5,920 nt of DNA, taken from assembly GCA_958439425.1 (NCBI GenBank), contig CAUBVH010000049.1, forward strand, positions 1 to 5,920. The letters are read 5' to 3'. Shown here piece after piece: positions 1 to 5,732 of this stretch. How positions within the stretch are numbered: position 1 is the first letter of the stretch; the number at the start of each line of letters is the position of its first letter. The notes under the pieces are model-generated. The model saw only the letters and a list, made by a program, of their open reading frames with translations. It was not told where the DNA came from and made no database searches. The position numbers and the translations under genes were made by a program. Source of the DNA: an uncultured Collinsella sp. (GTDB lineage Bacteria > Actinomycetota > Coriobacteriia > Coriobacteriales > Coriobacteriaceae).

Positions 1-19
1 CCTTCTTCTCGACAGTCAT
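1..19 (-). CDS. 5' end of a leftward gene, product unknown (partial)
   Basis: Only the start of this gene is in the window. An ATG on the minus strand at 19-17 is followed by codons reading MTVEKK and runs off the left edge. The start is supported by a near-ideal Shine-Dalgarno, AAGGAG (minus strand, 31-26), placed 6 nt upstream. Six residues are too few to name a family, and I do not recognise the protein. It is separated from dedA, which is on the same strand, by about 290 bp containing a hairpin and an AT-rich candidate promoter, so it is probably its own transcription unit. Confidence 0.6.
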
Positions 20-25
20 ATGTCG

Positions 26-31
26 CTCCTT
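26..31 (-). promoter_or_regulatory. Ribosome binding site of the left-edge gene
   Basis: The minus strand reads AAGGAG, then 6 nt (CGACAT), then ATG. This site is the main evidence that a gene starts at position 19. Confidence 0.7.
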
Positions 32-172
32 ACATACACAGTTGCAAACTCGCGAACCCGCACGCAAGGACCGAGGCCGACCGCGTCGCAACGTCGCACG
101 CCCGGAGCGTAGAGCCGGACGGGACACGCAAACGGCATCAAAGCCGATGGCACGTCGATTCGCATGCACGAG

Positions 173-201
173 ATTGTACTCCGCACGCGCGTCGGATAAA
201 A
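173..201 (-). promoter_or_regulatory. Candidate promoter for the left-edge gene, with AT-rich upstream island
   Basis: On the minus strand a TACAAT hexamer (178-173) lies 17 bp downstream of TTTTAT (201-196), a plausible -10 with a weak -35. Just upstream is an AT-rich island (about 197-235) in otherwise GC-rich DNA, with a small inverted repeat CTTTA/TAAAG at 209-224, as an UP element might look. Initiation here would give a leader of roughly 145 nt before the ATG at 19. Between the promoter and the ribosome binding site I see GC-rich sequence with only short hairpin potential, and no tRNA or riboswitch I recognise. The assignment rests on hexamer matching only. Confidence 0.3.
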
Positions 202-248
202 CGTTTTTCTTTAACTAACTAAAGTATTTTCATTTGACCGAAGCTGAA

Positions 249-280
249 GAGGCCCGCCACCGTAAACGGTGACGGGCCTC
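249..280 (-). terminator. Hairpin downstream of dedA, probable terminator
   Basis: The arms GAGGCCCG (249-256) and CGGGCCTC (273-280) pair perfectly. The inner arms CACCG and CGGTG also pair across a TAAA loop, with one C-A mismatch between the two stem blocks. It lies 28 nt past the dedA stop codon. On the minus strand the following bases are TTCAGCTT, a poor U-tract, so it may be a weak or factor-assisted terminator, or mainly a 3'-end stabilising structure. Confidence 0.55.
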
Positions 281-308
281 AACGGCACGGTTTACGCGCT
301 GGCTCGAG

Positions 309-956
309 CTACGCGTTCTTTTTGCCCAGCTTAGCCTTAACCAGACCGACCACGGTCGGGATGATCGACACGGCAACGATGCCGACGATCAGCAGCTCAA
401 AGTGCTCCTGCACAAAGGGGATGCCGCCAAAGAAGTAGCCCAGCAGTGTAAAGAGCGTCGACCAGGTAATGCCGCCCAGCACGTTAAAGATGACAAAGTT
501 GCGCCAGTGCATGCCGCCCATGCCGGCGATAAAGGGCACAAAGGTGCGAATAAACGGGAAGAAACGGCCCAGGAAGATGGCCAGGTGGCCCCACTTGTCC
601 AGGAAGTCCTCGGACTTTTTAATGCGCTCGGGCGTCATGGCCTTGACCTTGCCCGAAGCGATGATCTTTTTGCCGAAGAAGTGACCGATCATAAAGTTGC
701 ACTGATCACCCAAAATGGCAGCCGCCCATGCGACGGCCAGCAAGGCCACGATGTTAAAGCCACCGTTGTGGGCAAAGAAGCCCGAAGCAAACAGCAGCGA
801 ATCGCCAGGGAGAAACGGGAAAAACACCACGCCCGTCTCGATAAAGATGATCAGGAACACGCAGCCGTAGGCCATAAGCGGGCCGGCGGCGATCCAGCTG
901 GCGATCGCGGTGCGCGGGTCCTTAAGCAGCTCGGCGATAAAATTGATGAAACCCAT
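309..956 (-). CDS. DedA family inner-membrane protein (SNARE-associated/VTT domain)
   Basis: The protein has 215 residues, a normal DedA length. Family marks are clear: E40 in FIETGVVFFPFLPGDSLLF, followed by D52; GDQCNFMIGHFFGKK (83-97); and the re-entrant segment FLGRFFPFIRTFVPFIAG (128-145) with R131 and R137. These acidic and arginine residues correspond to those known to be essential in E. coli YqjA/YghB (E39, D51, R130, R136). Hydrophobic segments lie at about 26-50, 67-91, 125-146, 153-178 and 186-206, with a lysine-rich cytoplasmic tail. Family members are proton-linked membrane transporters; some recycle undecaprenyl phosphate, and others affect envelope stress, pH and cationic peptide tolerance. 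Which lipid this one handles cannot be read from sequence. The ATG at 956 is preferred over an in-frame start at 1040, because it has AGAGG 9 nt upstream and the longer version adds a polar N-terminus unlike the family. The gene is divergent from cysE and appears monocistronic. Confidence 0.93.
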   Translation of the reverse strand: MGFINFIAELLKDPRTAIASWIAAGPLMAYGCVFLIIFIETGVVFFPFLPGDSLLFASGFFAHNGGFNIVALLAVAWAAAILGDQCNFMIGHFFGKKIIASGKVKAMTPERIKKSEDFLDKWGHLAIFLGRFFPFIRTFVPFIAGMGGMHWRNFVIFNVLGGITWSTLFTLLGYFFGGIPFVQEHFELLIVGIVAVSIIPTVVGLVKAKLGKKNA

Positions 957-965
957 GAAGTAAAA

Positions 966-970
966 CCTCT
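966..970 (-). promoter_or_regulatory. Ribosome binding site of dedA (decides the start)
   Basis: The minus strand reads AGAGG followed by a 9-nt spacer and the ATG at 956. No comparable site precedes the upstream in-frame ATG at 1040, so the shorter protein is chosen. Confidence 0.6.
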
Positions 971-1002
971 CAGTTGTGGGCGCGGATACGTCCAAGTTGA
1001 CC

Positions 1003-1036
1003 AGTATACGGTTGCGGTGCCCCCTCGTGCGCAACC
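1003..1036 (-). promoter_or_regulatory. Candidate dedA promoter with an adjacent inverted repeat
   Basis: The minus strand has TATACT at 1008-1003, a close match to a -10 box, about 46 nt upstream of the dedA ATG. No good -35 is present: TTGCGC lies 20 bp upstream. Directly upstream of the -10, the 7-bp arms GGTTGCG (1010-1016) and CGCAACC (1030-1036) form an inverted repeat around 13 nt. It covers the spacer and -35 zone, where an operator could act. The regulator, if any, is unknown. Confidence 0.35.
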
Positions 1037-1110
1037 CCACAAAAGCATGACTCCATTACCAGCAAGTTTGCATAACTGACACCTGTCGTGCAATGCCGCC
1101 AAGATTGTCC

Positions 1111-1138
1111 TTCCTAATCCCTAGCAAATCGCTATACT
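1111..1138 (+). promoter_or_regulatory. Candidate cysE promoter
   Basis: TATACT at 1133-1138 is a good -10. TTCCTA at 1111-1116, with a 16-bp spacer, is the best available -35 and is weak. Initiation near 1145 would leave a short leader of about 35 nt before the GTG start. The direct repeat AATCGC (1127-1132 and 1145-1150) flanks the -10 box. I see no recognisable cysteine-regulator site or riboswitch. Confidence 0.4.
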
Positions 1139-1164
1139 TTATTGAATCGCATTGCCATGGCGCT

Positions 1165-1173
1165 AAGGGAGGG
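1165..1173 (+). promoter_or_regulatory. Ribosome binding site of cysE (decides a GTG start)
   Basis: AAGGGAGGG followed by 6 nt (CGGCCG) precedes a GTG at 1180. It selects this GTG over an in-frame ATG at 1093, which lies upstream of the candidate -10 box. Confidence 0.75.
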
Positions 1174-1179
1174 CGGCCG

Positions 1180-1884
1180 GTGAGCTTTATCAATACCATT
1201 CGCGAGGACATCAAGACCGTCCAGGCGCAAGACCCCGCTGCGCAAAACGGTCTGGTCATCTTCCTTTCCTATCCTGGCCTGCACGCCAAGTGGAACCACG
1301 TGCCCGAGCATTGGCTCTGGGAGCACGGCCATCGCTCGCTCGCCCGCGTGCTCTCGCAGCTCACCCGTCACATCACCGGCGTCGAAATTCATCCCGCCGC
1401 ACAGATTGGCAAGCACTTCTTTATCGACCACGCCATGGGCGTCGTCATCGGCGAGACCACCATTGTGGGCGACAACTGCGTGCTCTACCAGGGCGTTACG
1501 CTCGGCGGCACCGGCAACGAAACCGGCAAGCGCCACCCCACCCTGGGTAACAACGTCACCGTGGGCACGGGCGCCAAGGTGCTCGGCAACATCCGCATCG
1601 GCAACAACGTCAAGATCGGCGGCAACTCGGTCGTCGTCAAGGACGTGCCCGACAACTGCACCGTCGTGGGCGTGCCGGGACGTATCATCAAGCGCAACGG
1701 CTGCCGCGTGTTCGAGGAGAGCTTCGACGCCAAGCAGCATCGCGAGTACATGCCCGACGATGCCGCCGAGCAATCCGCACTCAACCGTCAAGGCATCACC
1801 GAGAATGCCCGCCGCGTCAAGGAACTCGAGCGAGAGGTGGCCGAGCTCAAGGCCCTCGTCGCCAAGCTCGCGGACGAACGCTAG
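1180..1884 (+). CDS. cysE: Serine O-acetyltransferase, short EpsC/CysE type
   Basis: This enzyme acetylates L-serine with acetyl-CoA to O-acetylserine, the committed cytoplasmic step of cysteine synthesis. The protein has 234 residues from the GTG start. It has a short helical N-terminus (about 1-66), then a left-handed beta-helix built from hexapeptide repeats (about 67-168). Diagnostic residues are visible. FIDHAMGVVIGET carries the catalytic Asp-His pair (D83, H84). YQGVTLGGTG (103-112) and KRHPTLG (117-123; R118, H119) form the serine and feedback cysteine site. GAKVLGNIRIGNN and GVPGRI (164-169) close the CoA-binding coils. The N-terminal domain is shorter than in E. coli CysE, as in Gram-positive EpsC forms, which are often trimers. 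Residues 209-234 form a predicted C-terminal coiled coil instead of the usual tail ending in Ile that docks into CysK. No cysK gene is adjacent. The gene seems monocistronic: a strong terminator follows and dedA is divergent. Family assignment is very secure. Confidence 0.95.
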   Translation: MSFINTIREDIKTVQAQDPAAQNGLVIFLSYPGLHAKWNHVPEHWLWEHGHRSLARVLSQLTRHITGVEIHPAAQIGKHFFIDHAMGVVIGETTIVGDNCVLYQGVTLGGTGNETGKRHPTLGNNVTVGTGAKVLGNIRIGNNVKIGGNSVVVKDVPDNCTVVGVPGRIIKRNGCRVFEESFDAKQHREYMPDDAAEQSALNRQGITENARRVKELEREVAELKALVAKLADER

Positions 1885-1916
1885 GGCTGCGAACGGTACA
1901 AGCCCGCATCAACGCA

Positions 1917-1951
1917 AAGGCGCGCCAGGGAATTCATCCCCGGCGCGCCTT
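1917..1951 (+). terminator. Strong hairpin terminator between cysE and the ABC operon
   Basis: The perfect 10-bp arms AAGGCGCGCC (1917-1926) and GGCGCGCCTT (1942-1951) continue, after an A-C mismatch, into GGG/CCC around the loop AATTCAT. On the plus strand it is followed by TTGATTTGTGATG, a moderately T-rich tract, and it lies 32 nt past the cysE stop. Its symmetry and position between two converging genes suggest it also ends leftward transcripts of the ABC operon, although the T-tract on that side is poorer. Confidence 0.85.
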
Positions 1952-1960
1952 GATTTGTGA

Positions 1961-1990
1961 TGTGACATGCGGGACTGTCCCTTTGTCACA
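1961..1990. repeat. 30-bp REP-like palindrome abutting the ABC operon stop codon
   Basis: The outer arms TGTGACA (1961-1967) and TGTCACA (1984-1990) are perfect complements. Inside them GGGA (1971-1974) pairs with TCCC (1978-1981) around CTG. The two sides are otherwise nearly symmetrical (TGC on the left against TT on the right). The element starts immediately after the TAA at 1991-1993. From memory, palindromes of the form TGTGACAAAGGGAC/GTCCCTTTGTCACA recur in many Gram-positive and coriobacterial genomes, some beside REP-associated tyrosine transposases. Only one copy is in this window, so repetitiveness cannot be shown here. Confidence 0.5.
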
Positions 1991-3994
1991 TTAGGCGAAC
2001 TGGCTCAGATAGAGGTCGGCGTAGGCACCCTCGGCAGCCAGCAGCTCCTTATGCGTGCCTTGCTCGATAATGTTGCCATGATCCATGACCAAGATCAGGT
2101 CGGCGTCTACGATCGTCGACAGACGGTGCGCGATCACAAAACTCGTGCGCCCGCGCATGAGCGCATCCATAGCACGGCCGATGGCGAGCTCGGTGCGTGT
2201 GTCCACGCTCGACGTCGCCTCGTCCAGGATGAGGATCGCCGGGTTGTTGAGCAGCACGCGCGCGATGGTCAGCAGCTGACGTTGGCCCTGGCTGATGCTC
2301 TCGGCATCGTTAGCCACACGCGTGTCGTAGCCCTGTGGCATAGTGCGCACAAAGAAGTCGACCCGTGCGGCACGTGCGGCCGCGACAATCTCCTCGCGCG
2401 TCGCCTCGGGACAGCCGTAGGCGATGTTCTCGGCAATGGTGCCATCAAATAGCCAAGCGTCCTGCAACACCATGCCAAACTGCTGGCGCAGCTCGCCGCG
2501 GTCCATGCGGCTCGTGTCCACGCCGTCGAGGGTAATGCGGCCGCCGTCGATCTCGTAAAAGCGCATGAGCAGGTTGATGAGCGTGGTCTTACCCGCGCCC
2601 GTGGTTCCCACCACGGCGATCTTCTGACCCGGCTCGGCGGTAAACGACACGTCTCGCATAAGCGGCTTGTCGGGCGAATAGCCAAAGCGCACATGCTCAA
2701 AAGCGACACGGCCTTCCACTTTGCCCGGCAGCTTGGCGGCGGCCACCGGCAACGGATCGGCCTCCATCTCGGGCTCGTCGAGCAGGTCAAACACGCGCTC
2801 GGCGCTCGCCAGCGCACTCTGCAGCGAGTTAAAGGTAAACGACAGCTCCGTCATGGGCTCGGACGCCTCGTAGATAAACTGGAAGAACGCCTGGAACACG
2901 CCGACGGTCATATGCCCGGCAACCAGCATGCTGCAGCCCACCAGCGCGATCACGATCTGCGCCAAACGGCCGATAAAGCGCACCGCGGGGCCGACGGCGT
3001 TAATCATAAAGTCGGCCTTGGTGCTCACGCGCGCCAGCTCCTTCGAAGCCTCGTGCACCTCGGCAGAGCTCTGGCGCTCGCGGTTAAACGCACGGATCAC
3101 CAGACGGCCCGAGTAGCCCTCCTCGACCGCGCTCGTAATCTTGGACACCCACTCCTGGCGCTCGCCCGTCACATCGTGCGTGCGGCGCGACACGACCTTC
3201 GTCACCAGCAGCGAAAGCGCCGTAAAGAACAAAAAGACGAGCGTGAGCGGCACGCTAAACACGAACATCACGCTCACGGCGCCCACCACGGTACCGATCG
3301 ACACCAGAAGCTGCAGCAGTCCGCGCTGCATGCTTTCGGACATCTTGTCCAAGTCGTTGGTCGCACGGCTGACGACCTCGCCGGGACGATGCGCGTCAAA
3401 GTAGGCAAGTGGCAGACGGTTGAGCTTTTGTGCGATGCGGTTGCGCAGGCGCAGGTTGAGGCGCTCGGCAACGCTCGACATCAAAAAGCTCTGGAGTGCG
3501 TAGAACGAGGCGGCGGCGGTCCAGATCATAAAGTAGATAAAGATGGTCCTGCCACAGTTCTCCCAGGTAATGCTGAAGGTAGTGTTGTTGGCAAACGCCA
3601 GCTTCATGTGCCCCCACAGCTCATCGATCACGCGGGCGCTGTAAGCCGGCGCCGCGGTGTTAAAGATGGCATAGAACACGATACTCGCGAACACGATATA
3701 GAAGCGCCAATGGTCGCCGGCGGCCTCGCTCCACAGGCGGCGCACCGTCGCCCAGGTGTCGCGGGGCGTCTCGTCCTCGTCCTCGTCGTCAACGTCGCGC
3801 ATGCGCTCCGCCTCGGCGCGGGCGCGCTCGTCCTCGGCGCGCTCGTTTTCCTCGTAGAGTGCCTGGCGGCGAGCCTCGCGCTCCGCCGCTGCCTTGGCGT
3901 CTTCCTCCAGGTCGGACGTGGCGCCCGTCTCCTCGACTGTTTCTGCAGCCGCGGCGTCATCGGCGATGCTCCACTTCTTGAGCTCCTCGGTCAT
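1991..3994 (-). CDS. ABC exporter half-transporter, subunit with the catalytic Walker B (heterodimer partner 2)
   Basis: The 667-residue protein fuses a six-helix exporter transmembrane domain (about 95-400) to a nucleotide-binding domain (about 425-667). NBD motifs are Walker A GTTGAGKTT (463-471), Q-loop Gln511 in MVLQDAWLFDGT, signature ISQGQ (567-571), Walker B LILDE (D591, catalytic E592), D-loop SSVD (595-598) and switch His623 in IAHRLST. The signature is degenerate (Gln for the first Gly of LSGGQ) while the catalytic residues are intact, the reverse of the neighbouring subunit. The two therefore fit as a heterodimer exporting drugs, lipids or peptides; the substrate is unknown. The first 75 or so residues are a highly charged Glu/Ala/Arg-rich cytoplasmic extension with an acidic run near 68-76, absent from typical 580-600 residue members. 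The ATG at 3994 is chosen over an in-frame GTG at 4003, because the Shine-Dalgarno overlaps that GTG. The gene begins 1 nt after the stop of the upstream ABC gene. Confidence 0.93.
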   Translation of the reverse strand: MTEELKKWSIADDAAAAETVEETGATSDLEEDAKAAAEREARRQALYEENERAEDERARAEAERMRDVDDEDEDETPRDTWATVRRLWSEAAGDHWRFYIVFASIVFYAIFNTAAPAYSARVIDELWGHMKLAFANNTTFSITWENCGRTIFIYFMIWTAAASFYALQSFLMSSVAERLNLRLRNRIAQKLNRLPLAYFDAHRPGEVVSRATNDLDKMSESMQRGLLQLLVSIGTVVGAVSVMFVFSVPLTLVFLFFTALSLLVTKVVSRRTHDVTGERQEWVSKITSAVEEGYSGRLVIRAFNRERQSSAEVHEASKELARVSTKADFMINAVGPAVRFIGRLAQIVIALVGCSMLVAGHMTVGVFQAFFQFIYEASEPMTELSFTFNSLQSALASAERVFDLLDEPEMEADPLPVAAAKLPGKVEGRVAFEHVRFGYSPDKPLMRDVSFTAEPGQKIAVVGTTGAGKTTLINLLMRFYEIDGGRITLDGVDTSRMDRGELRQQFGMVLQDAWLFDGTIAENIAYGCPEATREEIVAAARAARVDFFVRTMPQGYDTRVANDAESISQGQRQLLTIARVLLNNPAILILDEATSSVDTRTELAIGRAMDALMRGRTSFVIAHRLSTIVDADLILVMDHGNIIEQGTHKELLAAEGAYADLYLSQFA

Positions 3995-3995
3995 G

Positions 3996-5732
3996 CTACT
4001 CACCTCCCTTCATCTGCGATTCCGCGATAGCGCGGTACACCTCACAGGTTTTCATGAGCTCGTCGTGCGTGCCTAGGCCCACGACCTCACCGTCCTTGAG
4101 CACCACAATCTGATCGGCATGCAAAATAGTCGAGATGCGCTGGGCGATGATGAGCACCGCGGCATCGCGCGTCTCGTCCTGTAGCGCATGGCGCAGTGCC
4201 GCATCGGTCTTAAAGTCCAGGGCCGAAAAGCTATCGTCGAAGATATACAGGTCGGCGTGCTTCATGAGTGCGCGGGCAATCGCCAGGCGCTGGCGCTGAC
4301 CACCCGAGAAGTTCGTGCCGCCCTGGGCCACCGGCGTATCGAGCCCCTGGGGCTGGTCGAGCACAAAGGTGCTCTGGGCAACCTCCAGCGCATGGAGCAT
4401 GTCAGCCTCGGTCGCGCCCTCGTTGCCAAAGCGCAGGTTGCTCGCCACCGTACCCGAGAACAGCCATGCCTTCTGCGGCACATAGGCGATACGCCCGCGG
4501 ATATCGTCTTGCGAAAGGTCGCGCAGATCGACGCCGTTTAGGCGAATGGTGCCCTTCGTGGCATCGTGGAAGCGAAGCAAGAGCTTGGCCACCGTTGACT
4601 TGCCCGAGCCCGTCGAGCCCACGATCGCGGTCGTCTGTCCACGGCGGCAGGCAAAACTCAGGTTGCACAGGGTGTCCTCGTCGGCATCGTCAAAACGGAA
4701 TGACATATGGTCGAACACGGCCACCGCGTCGGCTCCATCTGCGGACTCGGGCGCCCCGTCGCCCAGCGTAGCCTTGCCGTCCACGATGCTCGGCTCGATT
4801 TCGAGCACCTGCTGCGCACGGTTGAGGCACGCCGCGGCGCGCGGAAGCGTCAGCACCACCATCTGCGCCATCATCACAAAGAACAGGATCAGGATCGCGT
4901 ACTCCAACACGGCCGAGATGCTGCCGATTTGCATGGCATGGACGCCCACGCGGTTGCCGCCCACCCACAGCACCGCCACCTCGGCGATATTCATCAAAAA
5001 GAAGCTGGAGCTATCGAGACCCACAAACAGGTGGTTGACCTTGATGGCATTGGCTGCATAATCGCTAAACACCTCGTCCAGGCGCTGCTCCTCGTGGCGC
5101 TCCTTGTTAAATGCGCGGATGACGCGCACGCCCACGATGTTCTCGCGCAGCACCACGTTCATGCGGTCGATAAAGCTCTGCAGGCGCATAAAGATCGGCG
5201 CGGCGTTGGCAACGGTAAAGACCGCCGCCACCAGCACGATCGCAACGACTACGCCCAGCAGCGTGCCCATGGCAGGATCGATAAACCAGGCAAAGATGAT
5301 GCCCGCCACGGCCAAGAACGGTACCGGTAACACCAGCTGAATCGTCTGCAGGATCGCTTGCTGGATCACGTTGATGTCGTTGAGAGAGCGCGTGATCATC
5401 GAACCCGTACCAAAGCGCTCAAAGTCGCTGGCGGACAGCTCGAGCGACTTATCGTAGACGGCGTTGCGAATGTCGCAGGCCACATTGGCCGCCAGACGGG
5501 CCGAAAGATAGCAGCCCAGCACCGCGCCGCCACTGGCCATGCCGGTCGCGATGAGCATATACACGCCGTTGCGCAAGATGTAGTCGATATCACCCGTCGT
5601 GATACCAGTATTGACCATATTCGCCAACATTGTAGGCACCAGCAGCGTGCCGACGTTATCTATCAGCAGTACAAATAGCGTCACCGCAATCAGCCCGCGA
5701 TACGGCCTCATAAATCTCATTAAGAGTCGCAT
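3996..5732 (-). CDS. ABC exporter half-transporter, subunit with the degenerate ATP site (heterodimer partner 1)
   Basis: The 578-residue protein has a six-helix exporter domain (about 1-310) and a nucleotide-binding domain (about 335-578). The coupling region ENIVGVRVIRAFNKE (197-211) is typical of multidrug exporters. Motifs are Walker A GSTGSGKST (372-380), Q-loop Gln420 in YVPQKAWLFSGT, signature FSGGQ (475-479), Walker B LYIFDD (495-500) and D-loop SALD (503-506). Two catalytic positions are changed: Asp500 replaces the Walker B Glu, and Gln531 in IIAQRIST replaces the switch His. Such changes are known in BmrC, LmrC and TM287, where this subunit forms the non-hydrolytic site and lends an intact signature to the partner's active site. 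So this is a regulated half-site subunit rather than a broken gene. The ATG at 5732 has AAGGGGAG ending 2 nt upstream and overlaps the end of the preceding MarR-like frame by 13 nt, indicating one operon. Export of toxic compounds is the likeliest role, but the substrate is unproven. Confidence 0.93.
   Translation of the reverse strand: MRLLMRFMRPYRGLIAVTLFVLLIDNVGTLLVPTMLANMVNTGITTGDIDYILRNGVYMLIATGMASGGAVLGCYLSARLAANVACDIRNAVYDKSLELSASDFERFGTGSMITRSLNDINVIQQAILQTIQLVLPVPFLAVAGIIFAWFIDPAMGTLLGVVVAIVLVAAVFTVANAAPIFMRLQSFIDRMNVVLRENIVGVRVIRAFNKERHEEQRLDEVFSDYAANAIKVNHLFVGLDSSSFFLMNIAEVAVLWVGGNRVGVHAMQIGSISAVLEYAILILFFVMMAQMVVLTLPRAAACLNRAQQVLEIEPSIVDGKATLGDGAPESADGADAVAVFDHMSFRFDDADEDTLCNLSFACRRGQTTAIVGSTGSGKSTVAKLLLRFHDATKGTIRLNGVDLRDLSQDDIRGRIAYVPQKAWLFSGTVASNLRFGNEGATEADMLHALEVAQSTFVLDQPQGLDTPVAQGGTNFSGGQRQRLAIARALMKHADLYIFDDSFSALDFKTDAALRHALQDETRDAAVLIIAQRISTILHADQIVVLKDGEVVGLGTHDELMKTCEVYRAIAESQMKGGE
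4003..4010 (-). promoter_or_regulatory. Ribosome binding site of the second ABC gene, inside the end of the first
   Basis: The minus strand reads AAGGGAGG, an almost perfect anti-Shine-Dalgarno match, 8 nt upstream of the ATG at 3994. The same bases encode the last residues (KGGE) of the upstream ABC protein, whose TAG ends 1 nt before the ATG. This layout supports translational coupling and equal production of the two subunits. Confidence 0.75.

Noticed and set aside
32..180. A tRNA-like GGTTCG string on the minus strand within the leader.
   Set aside because: No cloverleaf, acceptor stem or anticodon arm can be formed around it.
957..1040. A 28-residue N-terminal extension of DedA from an upstream ATG at 1040.
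   Set aside because: It would start upstream of the candidate -10 box, lacks a good ribosome binding site, and adds a polar segment that DedA proteins do not have.
402..1079. An open frame of 225 codons on the plus strand over dedA.
   Set aside because: Its translation is low-complexity and charged, has no ribosome binding site of note, and is a shadow of the well-supported DedA protein.
1127..1150. Direct repeat AATCGC, 18 bp apart, flanking the cysE -10 box.
   Set aside because: Six bases repeated once is too short to call an operator. It is noted with the promoter only.
1093..1179. A 29-residue N-terminal extension of the serine acetyltransferase from an ATG at 1093.
   Set aside because: It would start before the candidate promoter, while a strong AAGGGAGGG sits 6 nt before the GTG at 1180, where family similarity begins.
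1132..1791. An open frame of 219 codons on the minus strand over cysE.
   Set aside because: It is antisense to the hexapeptide-repeat enzyme; its Val/Ala/His/Asp-rich pattern is the reverse complement of the repeats and not a protein family.
2693..4030. A long open frame of 445 codons on the plus strand, opposite the second ABC gene.
   Set aside because: It is antisense to a gene with full ABC motifs, its translation is rich in His, Arg, Gln and Ala with no recognisable domain, and such frames are expected opposite GC-rich coding DNA.
3996..5732. Possible loss of function of the first ABC subunit because of the altered Walker B and H-switch residues.
   Set aside because: The frame is full length, the other motifs are intact, and the partner has the matching opposite change, which is the known heterodimer pattern and not decay.
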